Shown: positions 1 to 12,100 of the stretch, piece by piece | Layout: the number at the start of each line of letters is the position of its first letter | How positions within the stretch are numbered: the first letter of the stretch is position 1 | Assembly (NCBI GenBank): GCA_963576725.1 | Contig: OY755252.1 | Span: 29,840,578-29,904,577, forward strand | Length of the DNA stretch: 64,000 nucleotides | Direction: 5' to 3' | Origin: Azorinus chamasolen | Taxonomy: Eukaryota; Mollusca; Bivalvia; Cardiida; Solecurtidae | Notes under the pieces: model-generated | The model's database searches: none | What the model was told of the DNA's origin: nothing | What the model saw: only the letters and a program-made list of their open reading frames with translations | Translations under genes and position numbers: made by a program

Positions 1-95
1 ATCAAAAGCTTGATAACTCAAATCTGACCAATCAAAAGCTTGAGAACGAAACTCAGACTCAACTAAAAGCTTTATAAGCATGGACCCTGATGCTC
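1..95. repeat. Family K foldback repeat, partial copy
   Basis: Direct and inverted blocks of the motif CTGACCAATCAAAAGCTTGA followed by TTATAAGCATGGACCCTGAT. The same unit recurs at about 2147-2325, 20818-20945, 24598-24728 and 29983-30140, where both arms are present (TCCATGCTTATAA ... TTATAAGCATGGA). This copy is cut by the left edge of the window. The flank after 92 resembles half of a family B hairpin. Class unknown; non-autonomous. Confidence 0.7.
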
Positions 96-181
96 TTATA
101 GGGCCTGCTTTGTTTTCTTATGGAATTTTACGGATTACATTTACTGTTTCCATCATGGTGAAAAACATTCCCATGCTCCGT

Positions 182-391
182 TTAACCGTAACCTGCTGAA
201 CATTTTTAAAGAATTGTTCACCTAATACATTTTCTAAATTCAAACTATAATCAATTTGTCTACCAACATGCAATCAGGGTGTCAAACAGTTTGGATCCTG
301 ATGAGACGCCGAGTTACTCGGCGTCTCATCTGGATCCTACCTGTTTGCATAGGTAATCATTCATCCGCTCATAGTAGGCTAAAGGTTATAA
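182..391. mobile_element. Family G TTAA-flanked palindromic MITE
   Basis: Starts TTTAACCGTAACCTGC and ends GTAGGCTAAAGGTTATAA, giving short terminal inverted repeats. The centre is a hairpin near 287-345 with arms around GATGAGACGCCGAGT/ACTCGGCGTCTCATC. One arm reads ATCCTGATG and the other, reverse-complemented, ATCCAGATG. No coding capacity. A piggyBac-like class is inferred from the TTAA ends and from cleaner copies such as 4875-5078. Confidence 0.7.
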
Positions 392-469
392 CTGATTCTG
401 TACTTGAATGCTAAGGAGATGATAAAATCTTGAATAAATGTTAGACTCATAAGTAGTAAGGGGGTTATT

Positions 470-719
470 CTAACCCTTCGCTTGCTATTCACGTCAATAT
501 ACCTACCTGTAAATAGTGGAGACCCAGATGAGACAGTTCCTGCAGGAGCTGTCTCATCAGGGTCTGCACTATTTACAAGTTGATTGTGCAACCAGTGCAC
601 TCCACAGAAGTGATTGCACAGCGAAATACTTGTACACAATGAAGATATATGTAATTATACAACAGGACATGGGTAAAGAAGGAGAAATGTGTTTTAAAAT
701 TCAGCAAGAGAAGGGCTAA
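470..719. mobile_element. Family H palindromic MITE
   Basis: Begins CTAACCCTTCGCTTGCT and ends AGCAAGAGAAGGGCTAA, so the terminal inverted repeats are about 13 bp. The central hairpin has arms AGATGAGACAG...CTGTCTCATCAGGG. The near-identical copy at 52203-52453 has intact TTAA at both ends, so CTAA here is probably a mutated TTAA. Further copies lie at 14159-14343 and about 58236-58400. Short open frames across it are repeat sequence, not genes. Confidence 0.8.
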
Positions 720-1088
720 TACTGTAGGTCAACTCAGGATTTCTTTCAGAAACCTTCTGATCTCGATTTACAGTTTACCTATGTCTCATGTATGAGATAA
801 TAAGTGTTTATGGACTAAAGTGAAGTAGTGGATTATTCATAATATAACCATTTCAACTGGTTTACCTAGTATTCGTTGTCACGATTCACAATCACATAGA
901 ATAATTATGTCTGTAAATATCACATTTATTGTATATGTATTGATTGCGAAAACGCCTTTCAAAGAAACGAACCTAGTAATGTTTAATTCACGAGGCTTTG
1001 GAAGCCAAGCAATCCGAATCATCCAATCATATAACTTTACAACAAAAAATAACCCTTATCCTATTAAATGGAACGACCTGATTGGCTT

Positions 1089-1150
1089 TGCAAACAGGTT
1101 GGGTCCAGATGAGACGCTGAATAACTTGGCGTCTCATCAGGATCCCTGAA
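1089..1150. repeat. Family G hairpin core, degenerate
   Basis: AAACAGGTTGGGTCCAGATG, then a GAGACGC arm and the mirrored GCGTCTCATCAGGATCC arm. The outer MITE ends are not recognisable. Confidence 0.55.
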
Positions 1151-1488
1151 ATTAACCTGAAGTATTTTAAAAGGCCGGAGTGTAAGCAGACATCCGTTTT
1201 ACACCAGGATAAAGGTTAACTCTCATGTAAGAATGGCTGTCATCATAAATATTGATCCGATCTATATGTTTTTAATTATGGCATGAACGTATGAACTATT
1301 GGCCACGACAAAAACCGTAGAATCAGATATATATATATTTATTTATAAGCAATAGCAGACCCTAATCGAACGGCCCCAACATGAGCCATTTGGTCTCGGT
1401 TTACCCTGTTTGAAAGACGTTTAAATGGGATTCTCTCATGTATGAATCGCCAGTGCGTTATCTATATTCCATTTATGCCCAGTGTCCC

Positions 1489-1675
1489 TTAACCCTTTCC
1501 TCCATAGGCCAAGTTAGATCCATCCACTTTGAATACAACTACCGAAAAGGAGCATTAACTAGAGAAAAGTAAAATGTTTGAATTTTGTAGTTTGAAACTA
1601 TTGTGATAAATATTATCACAATGGTTTCATTAAGTGACTTTTACAGAGGCGTATATTTATGGAAGAAAGGGTTAA
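1489..1675. mobile_element. Family C TTAA-flanked palindromic MITE
   Basis: Flanked by TTAA at 1489 and 1672, with ends CCCTTTCC and AGAAAGGG. The centre has the family C signature TTTGAAACTATTGTGATAAA and its mirror TTATCACAATGGTTTCA. The hairpin tip is deleted compared with complete copies such as 51879-52110. Confidence 0.7.
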
Positions 1676-1721
1676 AATAAAAGGTACCCTCTGATCAGGG
1701 TCTGCACAGTTTGTTGAACCA

Positions 1722-1835
1722 ATCAATGCACATGGCTTATGCCAGAAACTACGTTCGATGCACATGGCTTATACCAGCAAATACGCTCGATACCTGTAAA
1801 TACCCTCGATGCACATGGCTTATACGCTGGCAAAA
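1722..1835 (+). repeat. Short tandem repeat, about 36-bp unit, 3 copies
   Basis: Three imperfect copies of a unit containing GATGCACATGGCTTATACC. The units differ by substitutions and short indels. Confidence 0.6.
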
Positions 1836-1982
1836 ACGCTGTTTGCTGTGCCACCTCAACATGAAAAATGGATAGGTTCCAAGTTAGATCTAGGCGGGGT
1901 ATCCTTCAATAATTTAGACAAAAATGGGTTAAAGGCACATCTACGTTCATACATCCACAAGTTCATTAGTAAAATCACTCTG

Positions 1983-2412
1983 AACCCTTTACTACATGAA
2001 TATTCATGTAAAAGATAATGGCGTCATCGGTATTGATTAGATGAGTTTTATAATGGTACATGTACATGGGCATAGGACTGTTTAGCTATAGCAGAAACTG
2101 TAGTATCATATCTTTATTGTTTAATAGGCAGATAGAGGAGACCTGGGTCCATGCTTATAAAGCTTTTTAGTTGAGACTGGGTTCGTTCTCAATCTTTTTA
2201 TTGGTCAGATTTGAGTTCTGAAGCTTTTGATTGGTCAGATTTGAGCCAAAGGCTCAAATCTGACCAATCAAAAACTTGAGAACGAACCCAGACTCAACTA
2301 AAAGTTTTATAAGCATGGACCCTGATCAGACGGCTACTATAGGAGTCATCTGTTCTGGGTCTGCTCTGTTGGTAAAGGCATAGAAAGGCGTATTTATGGA
2401 GTAAAGGGTTAA
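1983..2412. mobile_element. Family B MITE interrupted by a family K foldback element
   Basis: The outer sequence is family B: it starts ACCCTTTACTACATGAATATTCATG and ends GGAGTAAAGGGTTAA, with TTAA at 2409-2412. Its hairpin is split after GAGACC near 2142, and a family K repeat (about 2147-2320) occupies the gap. The second hairpin half (TCAGACGGCT...) resumes after K. K has arms with CTGACCAATCAAAA and mirrored copies. Confidence 0.65.
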
Positions 2413-2633
2413 TCGAACAAGTACATTAGTAAAATTCACTTAATAAAATAATTAGGCAAGAAGACTGTTTAGACAGGTGGTTGTTTAATACAAGCTGGAA
2501 GTTATTGACACAGTCCATTTTGGGAGCTTGTTGCGCTCTATTTGGGTATTCGGTCCAGATATGTTTAGCTGTATACACGGGCATGTTTTTCTCATTATAC
2601 CCTTGGTTGATTTGATCAACAGAGTTTATTTTT

Positions 2634-2895
2634 GGATATATAGAGCATGCCTTATTACATGGTATATTCATACAGTAAACCCCTCTAAAACGAAGATATA
2701 GAGAGCATGCCTTATTACATGGTATATTTATACAGTAACACACCCCCTCTAATACGAGGATATATAGAGCATGCCTTGTTACATGGTATATTTATACAAA
2801 ATAAACCCCCTCTAATATGAAGATGTATAGAGCATGCCGTGTTACATGGTGTATTTATACTGTAAACCCCTCCTATACGAGAATGCAGAGAAAAA
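2634..2895 (+). repeat. Minisatellite, 60-62 bp unit, about 4 copies
   Basis: Successive copies of ATATAGAGCATGCCTTATTACATGG-type units begin near 2634, 2694, 2757 and 2819. They share a CCCCTCTAATACGA block. The minus-strand open frame here follows the repeat. Confidence 0.75.
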
Positions 2896-3239
2896 AGCCA
2901 TGTTTACACGGTATTCGATGACTTTAGATCACCCCCATTATATTGCAACGCACTGCATGTTTGGTTATTGACCCCTTTACAGGCGGTTGCTACGCTTCCC
3001 TCTTTGCTTGAATGATGACAGGTCGAGGGTAGTACTATACTCGTATGATGGTATACTCTTAAACTCAGATACGTGATGAGCTTCCAATGCTCATGTATTA
3101 ACTTTCCCTGTCGTGTCATTAACGGTTTCCCTGCAGTTGCTCTGACTTCAGCATTCAGTCATTGAGTACATATTTGACGGATATTTCACAGTTGCTATGC
3201 TATGTTTTACATATTGTCATGTGTTTATTGTCTTCTATG

Positions 3240-3640
3240 TTGAGGGAAAGTCCGGTGGGGATACCTTTATTTACACTATGTGTTAAGATATGGTTACTTT
3301 GAGATAAGTGTGAGGTTAGGACGTCCGTAAACCGATTTAAACCCCCAGTGGTCATGTTGCCACTGACCGTTCGTTCCAAGACGGTACTCTCTTTATCAAG
3401 CTTACTTTTGTTTGTCTTGTGTCTTTGTATTTGTGCTTTTGTTAATGTTTCGAATGTTTGTCTTTAGTACGTGTGTTTTTGTTAAGGTTTTCTGTGTTCA
3501 CCTCGTGTATGTGCGTGTGTTTGGGTGTGTAGTTGTGTGTGACATGCTATCTCTCGATGTTTTGGTGGTGGTTGCGTCTTGTATATGGCTTTGCCTGCTT
3601 GACCTTACTACTTTTTCATTTTTTACGACCACCAAACACA
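3240..3640 (+). repeat. Dispersed repeat family M (copy 1)
   Basis: Contains AAACCGATTTAAACCCCCAG followed by a TTCCAAG...GTACT block and a long T/G-rich tract. The same order of blocks recurs at 33760-34070 in the same orientation. The T/G-rich part recurs inverted at 20113-20260 and 9950-10085. The T/G-rich tract is open as a 78-codon hydrophobic frame, which I regard as a composition artefact. Class unknown. Confidence 0.65.
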
Positions 3641-3646
3641 TTTCCT

Positions 3647-3790
3647 AAACCTTTCCCTGTTGCATATTTATTCAAGAAATAATGACATCATGAATATTTA
3701 TTAGCTGAATTCTTATAATAGCTTATGTACAGGGTTTTTCGAATGGTATTGGGAGAAACTGTAGAGTCAAATCTTATATAAATTCTGAAA
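3647..3790. mobile_element. Family A/B MITE, truncated
   Basis: Begins AACCTTTCCCTGTTGCATATTTATT and continues with the family B style internal sequence (AATAATGACATCATGAATAT, then AGAAACTGTAGAGTCA). It is truncated before the hairpin. Confidence 0.5.
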
Positions 3791-3792
3791 GG

Positions 3793-3920
3793 AGGTGATC
3801 CCCCGAGAGCAAAATTGCAACACAAAAAGAGAAAATTGCAGACTCTGTTTTATTGAGTCTGTTCATGAACAGTAATTGAAAGTGCAACACTGCTCACGCC
3901 CCCTAGCACCGGCTTAAGCG
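3793..3920 (+). repeat. Dispersed repeat family N (copy 1)
   Basis: Shares with 23788-23918 the blocks GCAGACTC..TTTTA.TGAGTCTGTT, AGTGCAACACT and CTAGCACCGGCTTAA. Two copies in this window; no coding potential seen. Confidence 0.6.
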
Positions 3921-4036
3921 GTATTTCAGAACAAGAAGTACTGAAATTCATGATCTCGAAGGATCAGAAGGTATAACAACACTGAGTTCATAAGCAAACA
4001 CAGCAGAAAGTTTATATGAAGGAAATGATTAAACTA

Positions 4037-4361
4037 CAGTTGAACTTCGATAATTCGAACTTCAATGGACCATACAAATTAGTTCGAGATAACAGAAGTT
4101 CGAGTTATCCGATATATAACCTGAACCATTTCTCAAGGCCACAGCTTAATACAGGTCTAAAGTAATGCTGAAAGCTCCTGTAGGAGCTTTCAACATTACT
4201 TTAGACCTGTATTAAGCTGTAACATATGTTTCTAGATACATGTATATGTAGTGATACATTTTAGAGATATTCTGTATTGTAAGTTTTGGAGGGACTGAAC
4301 CTTTTTTTCGAGTTATCCCGAAGTTCGAGTTATCCGAGTTCGAGATATCGAAGTTCAACTG
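4037..4361. mobile_element. Family F TA-flanked palindromic MITE
   Basis: Terminal inverted repeats CAGTTGAACTTCGATA and its mirror ...ATCGAAGTTCAACTG, with TA before the left end. Subterminal repeats of GTTCGAGTTATCCGA occur on both sides. The centre is an almost perfect palindrome around AAGCTCCTGTAGGAGCTT. A second full copy is at 50043-50362 and a degenerate inverted one at about 13716-14013. Pogo/Tigger-like affinity is inferred from CAGT ends and the TA target. Confidence 0.8.
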
Positions 4362-4874
4362 TTTAATGGTAGTAGCGTCTGCATTACTTCCGTTCTGCAT
4401 TAAATTAAACCATCTGCCTTGAGAGACATTCATTTACTGAGTGGTCATTTTGGAGACGTTTTCACCACATGTACATGATTCTGAAGGATAGTATACAGCC
4501 AATCTTGAACGAAATCTATAATTAAGAATTTAACACGTAAACACGGAATTGATAAGCGGAAACTTGCAACATGAGATCCAATCAATTCCTCACCCATTAT
4601 ATGAGTTTAAAACTACAGCATAAAATATCACAACCCAACGCCTCGTTGAACATTACCAACCTCGGCTAAAGGTTATGCTTTATCTTGCTAATGGCGATTT
4701 GACTCGTATATGTAAACAGCCTGGTTCCAGATGGGACTCCTATTAAACCAGCATCTCACCAGGGTCTAAACAGCTTGGCCCTAGATCTAGAGTTTATCAA
4801 ACCTTTAATCAGATCGGAATTAGGGAAAATGAACCAGGTTAACATTTGAGCAAACATTAATTATTAAGGCCTAG

Positions 4875-5078
4875 TTAACGTTTAGCCTGCGATGGGCGGA
4901 TTCGTGAATACATATGCAAACAGTTTGTATCCAGATGAGACGCCGAGTAACTCGGCGTCTCATCAAGATCCAAACTGTTTGACATTTTTTGCAGACAAAT
5001 TCGTTATAGCTTGAATTTTGAAAATGTCGTTGGTGTAACATTCTGTAACAATGATTTTCTCAGCAGGCTAAAGGTTAA
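4875..5078. mobile_element. Family G TTAA-flanked MITE, complete
   Basis: TTAA at 4875-4878 and 5075-5078 enclose ends CGTTTAGCCTGC and GCAGGCTAAAGG, a clean terminal inverted repeat. The hairpin core lies near 4918-4982 (ATCCAGATGAGACGCCGAG and its mirror). The two arms differ by the fixed A/T asymmetry described in the findings. 204 bp, no coding capacity. Confidence 0.85.
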
Positions 5079-5571
5079 GTATCCTGTCAGCATATATATG
5101 TTATCGTACTAACATTATTCTGTTTTCAATAAATTTCCAAAGCGGATCTTAAGTAATCATTTCGAACAAGTGTCGCGTTTGCTGTATTGTACACCCGTAT
5201 TTCAGTCTGTAAAAAGTATCGTCTATTGCAATTAGAATTGTTAAATTTTCTTCACCTTTATTCTAATTGAAAATAATCATGGCAATCAGTTTCGATCATG
5301 TCGAAACGCAGAGATGCAATCTGATTCAGTCTTTTTGATCACGGATTATCCCGTCCAATCAATTTCGCCAGGAGGATTGACGTAACATTTTAATGAGATA
5401 TAATTGAGAGTTCAGTTGCAGAATTGCCAGTAACATGTCTGTATAGGCGCCCGTTGATAGTTCTTGGTGCATAACATCCAGGTATCGAACAACTTTACAT
5501 AACAATTTTCTGTTACGACGACCTTAATCAATATTACCTATTACGTGCACAGTACTTAATTATACAGAACG

Positions 5572-5889
5572 ATGAAGTACATATCTGTGTTTCAATTGTT
5601 GCACATATATTCGTGGAATAACATGTTGGTATATTCACAGAACGTTCAAGTTGTATTTCCGACACGTTGGAAAGGATATCCAACTACCGAATATTTTCTC
5701 ACACTTAGAAATCTTAGTTTACGAAAGTGTGAAATTGAATGTGCCAAGAGAACAAAGTGCAAAGCTGTAATCTATAGGACGCTAACCCGTGTTTGTGACA
5801 TGGCATCGTCCATTGCGAGCGACTTGCCAATAGAAAATCATGCGAATTCTGTGTATGTAACCAGAGACGACATACAGGCAAAAATTATG
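5572..5889 (+). CDS. Lectin gene coding exon 1: signal peptide and PAN/apple-like domain
   Basis: The first ATG (5572) opens 106 codons ending at a strong donor, ATG|GTAAGT. The N-terminus is only moderately hydrophobic, with possible cleavage after VYS near residue 22. The domain has the PAN/apple pattern: RNLSLRKCEIECAKR, then CKAVIY and a cysteine in VCDMASS. PAN domains bind protein or carbohydrate. An upstream noncoding or alternative first exon cannot be excluded, because TATACAG|AACG precedes the ATG. The exon ends in phase 0. Confidence 0.7.
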
Positions 5890-8800
5890 GTAAGTTAATG
5901 TCCTAAATATTTATGTTATATAACCTTTTGCAAGCTGTCATCAAATTTCTTCAGATGAGACACCACGTGACATGGCGTCTTATTCGGGTCCAAGCGTTTT
6001 GGCATTTTGAAGTTGATTCTGAAAGTTAACTTTGACTTTAAAAAACCAACGTGCAGCTACTTTTGAAGACGCGAAATGTTAGAAACAAATTCAAAATTTA
6101 ATCGTCAAAGACTACAGTAACACATCGTTAATTCGAACACTCAAATAAATATCATCATCGCTTTTTTAACCCTTTCGGTGCCAAATTTCTAATTGTCGTC
6201 TGCAATCCAAGTTTGTAAAATCATTCATTAAAATAGGGAAATTAGATAAATAAATGCAAATTTCAAAGGAATAAAACACATGTATAGAAATAGAGATTGA
6301 GACAATTAGTGAAGTCCCTGATCAGATGCCGCCATTTCAAGGCGGCGTCTGATCTGGGACTGCACTATTTGTCGTGGTGCATTTATGCGACTGCGGCAGT
6401 GAAAGGGTTAAGATGGATGGCAGATTAATGCAAAGTAAATGTCATGCAGAAAGCTCCACATTAAGCAGCCACCATCTTCAAATATCTCAAATAACGAGGT
6501 TCTAATGGTTTTAGTGTATGATATATTTTCAAATACAGTAACCACGTTTTCATACCTCGAAGTTTTACCATTTGAAGACATAATTTCATTTTTGTCAGGT
6601 CCTAAGTAGCTGCCAGAATTGCCATGAAAATCAAACCTGTAACATCACTGATGGTAGCTGTTCAGCTGGAGGTAATGAGGAACCTGTGTTGGTATTGTCG
6701 TCAATTTGAACACTGAACGGCGAATGTCCAGAAGAAAAACTTGACCCGAAATGAGTTTTTATTTATACAGTACAACCTCTCTATAACGACCACTAAATTA
6801 CATCAAGTAGTTTGTGTTAAAGGCAGGTGACTGCTTAAAGCAAGGTGAAAATAAAATAGAACGCTCCTATAGGAGCGTTCTGTTTCACTTTCACCTTGCT
6901 TTAAGCAGTCACCTGCCCTAAATACCAACTAATTAACACAATTTAGTGGTCGTTATAGAGAGTTTTTACTGTATGTACCCTTGTGTTTTCTAGAAGGACT
7001 TTATACCCTTATTACAACGCTATACAGTACAATCTCTCTAAACTGGACGTTCATATTAGTATTGATACATTCTCTCCTACTAATGCCTTTCTATGCCTCT
7101 GTATAACCCATTCTTTGAAAGCATTGTTATAAATAGAGCATTAATTTTGCTCCTTAGGACTTCCTGCAATTCTGAAATTCTCCTTTACATAGGTAATGCT
7201 CAATTTCAGTATATTAATTCAAAGAGGTTGGGTCTAAAATAGTCTAGGAGGGAATGAGTTAATACCTATACGAAGATAGGTTTCACCTTAATGCAGGATA
7301 AAAGTCATGCAGAAAACACCTCTGGGAAGATTCTGTATGAATTTCACCCTGCATTAACCCATTACCTCATAGGCTATTTTAGATACATCCTCTCTGAATA
7401 AATCTGTTGAAAAGGAGCATTAATTAGAGAAAAGGAAAATTTTAGAATTTTATAGTTTGAAACCATTGTGCTAAATAGAGCATTTGCTCATATAGGAGCG
7501 AATGCTCTATTTATCACAATGGTTTCCCAAAGTGACTTTTACACAGTCGTCAAAAGTCGTCAATATGAGGGAGTGGGTTAAGCAGTCACCTGTGTAAAGA
7601 AACTCAATTATTCTCTACTAGAGTTCCGGTATTGAGGGGGTTTACTGTACGTGTTTCAATGTCAAACAGTTAGTGTCCGAAATATTAATAACATTCTGAG
7701 CAAGGTTTGATCACACACAAAGATGTCTGCCAATCTGAAAAATTAATCTTCGATCGAAAAGTAACAATAATAACAACCGGAAACAAAAATATATCAAGCC
7801 CAAAATGCCGGCGAGAACAGTTCGTCCCGATATTCACCGTTCAATGTTTGTAAATGTTTTCATTTGCTTTACATTACATTTAAGACTGAAGTTGGTATGT
7901 ATTCATCCTTTATATGCATTTTATAGCATCCGGATACAATCGGATTAACCCTAATCACTTATAATGTGATAGTGACCAGAAAAACTCGGTACTGTCACAG
8001 TAGAGTCGAAGTTATGCACAAAGGGCTGAGACTAGGGAAAGTGTTGGAAGCGTAGGGTGTCTACCTTCCGCCGGTGGGGGCCCAGGTGCCTCCCTCTTGA
8101 AACAAATGTAATTAAAATAACAAGTTGTGAGTGCTGATACGTTCTTTATGGCACGATCTGAAGTATTTGAACAACCTCAGTACAATGCTTTATCTGGAAA
8201 TTGTCAATACATTATAAACTGTTTGAACCATTCGACCTCTCCACGGGTCACATCAGGCGTTGATTAGTAGAGACATTTATAGTTTCCCAAGTGATAGTAT
8301 TTATGTTATGTTGTGTGTTTGTTTGGTATGTTACCGCTTCTACCCTTTGTTATTGTTAACCCTTTCGGCGCCAAATTTCTAATTGTCTTCTGCAATCCTA
8401 GTTTGTTAAATCTTTCAGAGAAATACGGAAATGTGACAAATAAATGCAAATTTCAAATGAATAAAGCACATATTTTATATAGAAATAGAGATTGAGACAA
8501 ATAGTGAAGTCCCTGATCTGACGCCGCCCTGATCTGGGACTGCACTATTTGTCGGGGTATATTTATGCGACTGCGGCGATGAAAGTGTTCACAGTATATT
8601 GGAACTATAGCTGCAGATTGTTTGGGCAAAGTATTGCATAGACAAACCTGTTAAAATTGATATTAGCATACACTTAACTGGGCTACTGGTTAACCCTTTC
8701 CCTCATATTGACGACTTTTGACGACTCTGTAGAAGTCACTTTGTGAAACCATTGTGATAAATAGAGCATTTGCTCATATAGGAGCAAATGCTCTATTTAT

Positions 8801-9077
8801 CACATTGGTTTCAAGCTACAAATTTCTAAAAATAAATCATTTTCTCTAGTCAATGCTCCTTTTCGGTAGATTTATTCAAAGAGGTTGTATCTAAAACTAG
8901 CATATGATGTAATGGGTTAACCTATTCGCTCATATAAACACATTTTCACACCCGGCAAACAGAGAACCTAGACCGGTCAGACGACTCCAGTCGGGACCAT
9001 CTGATCAGGGATTGCTGTTTACTTCAGATCTATACGTTTATACAGATCCGATTGTATAGTTTTTAACCCCCCCCCCC

Positions 9078-9124
<47 letters not shown>

Positions 9125-12100
9125 GCAGCATGTGACCATATCATTATTTATTATATGAATATATAACAGGGAAAAGTTTAAATTATCCATGCTTACGTGA
9201 TAGTTCAACGTGTTGATATACCGCTCCTTTTCCTCTCAAACTCCTTGAATCGACCAAGTATATGTCAATAGCTTAATTACATGCAATAGTTCAACTCTTG
9301 TACTTAGCATTGTCAAAAACAAATACAATGCGCATGTGACTAGATGTGTCGAATCATTCAGCAATGTGCATATTTTGACTGTTGTGAATATGCACCATTG
9401 CTACCACTGGCCTACCTATGTATGTTTTATACCGACACGAGGTGATCTATTTATTATACGGATAAAGGGTACAGAGGCAGTATCAGCATAACGCTTAGTT
9501 TGTATTACCTGTTGGACTGAATATTGAATCGACAGCATGCACCAGCGTTTCAAAGATAACACGCATGTTGGCACGTACTTCCACACGGCCAGCTTAGTGT
9601 ATAGCTTTTCCATCAATGAAAGAGAACCCCATGCGTGTTGTTCTCACATTGTTTGTGTAAGCTGTTTCAGGACTGGATATACTAGGCTTTACCTCTATGA
9701 CTAGAAATAAAAAAAAACATGTCATCTATTTGAGCCAGAAGACGGGTTACTGCAATGTTCTGTTGGCCAGTCAGATCAACAGTATTCTGTCAGATTCTTA
9801 TAATTTCTCCTTTGGAGCAACACATCCTGCAAAGCACAGGAATCCCCTGCGACTTTCAAGAGGTCGCATACTGGGTCTGGCATAGCATCTGAAAAGGGTT
9901 TAAGAAAGTCGTGGGAACAAGGAAAATACAAAGGACAGCATAACGCTTTAACGGTTGCCCAATACTGCTGAGGATTGTAAATGTACCAGTCATGCTGGAA
10001 ACCCCACATACCAGACAAACAGTCGGCCGAACATTCATTTCAAAAGACAAGAGACACACGAATACATGACAAACAAACACAAGGGGGTAAGTTCTTTGTG
10101 GAAAACAAATACGCAACTTTGCAGAGTGCTGGGACCACCTATTTCGGCAGAGTTTCCTTGGTTCACCATCGTCGTCATATTACTGTCTGTAAATGTACAT
10201 TCATTTTGGGAGAGTTGTAAGAATGGATATGTCCTTATCAACAATAAAACAGAATGAACGACCGCAATTCCACATGCGTGGCTTATTGTCAGGTTAGAAC
10301 TGAATATGACAGTACATAGTTTGATTTTGCATTTAGAAACTTTATTGTAATGCTGATTAAAGCATTTTATTGGTATATTTTCAGAAGATAGATTTTCTAA
10401 ATTTTGAGATTCCGTCGTCGAATATTAGTTATTGAATGTATTTAATCCAATATCCAGCAGATGATAGATACTGAGGAATGACCGTGTAAGTCTGATCACA
10501 TTAAACGCTTCGAAAAACAGTTGAAAGGTGACGAAAAGAGAATGGTTATCAGTATGCAACTAAAACATTTTAACGAGCTGTGCCTAATGGTTATCAGAAT
10601 GCAACTAACACATTTCAATGAGCTGTGGTTAATGGTTCTCAGTGTGCAACTAACACATTTAAACGAGCTGTGCCTAATGGTTATCAATTTGCAACTCACA
10701 AATTGCAACGAGCTGCACCTAATGGTGTTCAGTGTGCAACTAACACATTTAAACGAGATGTGCCTAATGGTGTTTAGTGTGCAACTAACACATTTAAACG
10801 AGCTGTGCCTAATGGTTATCAATATGCAACTAACGAACTGCAACGAGCTGTGCCTAATGGTTATCAGTAGTCAACTAAAACATTTCAACTAATATAGACT
10901 AGGAGAAATTCATGAGCATACACTAATCGCATGGTATTGATTACATTCAGAAGAATCTGCACAAAACTCATCAGTGATAATGCATTATTAATCCTTTATC
11001 CCGACCGCTATCCAGGACTTGACTCATATAAGGAAACAACTTGGATCCAGATGAGACGCCTAGTAACACCTAGTAAAATGAGAATAAAGTAGTGTAAAAT
11101 TTCAATATCATAACCTTTTAAAGATCTATTCTGTTTGAAACTCGATCAACAGCTTCATAGTCAATAATGGGTCAACACAAACTTTAAGCAGACAGTTGTT
11201 TTGCTTTTTGCAATGGAGTAAGGATTAACGTGTTACTCCATAAGCACGCCTTTGCAAACAGAACAAATACAGCTCAGGCGGCTCCTGCTGAAGCCGTTTG
11301 AGCAGGATCTGCCCTGCTTGCTTGTAATAGAATATAAATATGAGTCTACAGTTTCTGTCATGGCCAAATCGTCATGTATCAATGTGATATTATAACAATT
11401 AATCTAATAATTATTCATGAGGTCAGTTTTTCGTACACGAATATTCACTGAATAAGGAGTTAATACAGCAATATTTATTGGTTCATCCCGCGAAGTATCC
11501 CTATGAAAGACAAAGCAGTTACGTCAAATATTGTTTCTTTGAAGTCAGAGGTTTACAATGATAGTAATAGCACAAGTTCTGACGAGATTTTATACCGACT
11601 GACTGACAAGTACACGACATAGAATTAAACACATATAAGTAAAATAAACATCATTACAATAAACACATATAAACATGTATTGAACATGTATTAGAGTGGA
11701 TATCCAGATCAGAGGGAAATAGCTTTCAAAGTATTTGTAAACATTTTCAAAAAATAATTATTGTAGAATCACATTCCTGCAAAATTCTTATCATAACGGA
11801 ATTTCAGCTTGGCACACTACAGGGGCTGTTATTTCGAAGCCACAAACTAGCATCATGTTTTATACATGTGAATGGTGATGGGTTTCTTTAATTGATTATA
11901 TATTTCGTTCTGCTTAACATAGAAAAGTAGTCCTAACTTTTCTGAAGCAGCACTCACCAAACCTGTGAAATTTAAACATTATATCACACATACTAACACA
12001 ACACACTTTCCGTTTGAACTATACTCGTATTGTATACATGTATATAGTTACTCCAGTTGACAGATATATGCTTTATAACACGGTTTTGGATATTCTGCTT

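Noticed and set aside
3412..3648. Small membrane protein (78 codons, hydrophobic)
   Set aside because: It lies in the T/G-rich part of dispersed repeat M, and the hydrophobicity follows from composition.
10521..10892. Repeat-protein genes on both strands (123 and 115 codons)
   Set aside because: Both frames are forced by a 45-bp tandem repeat. No start context, splice sites or domain were seen.
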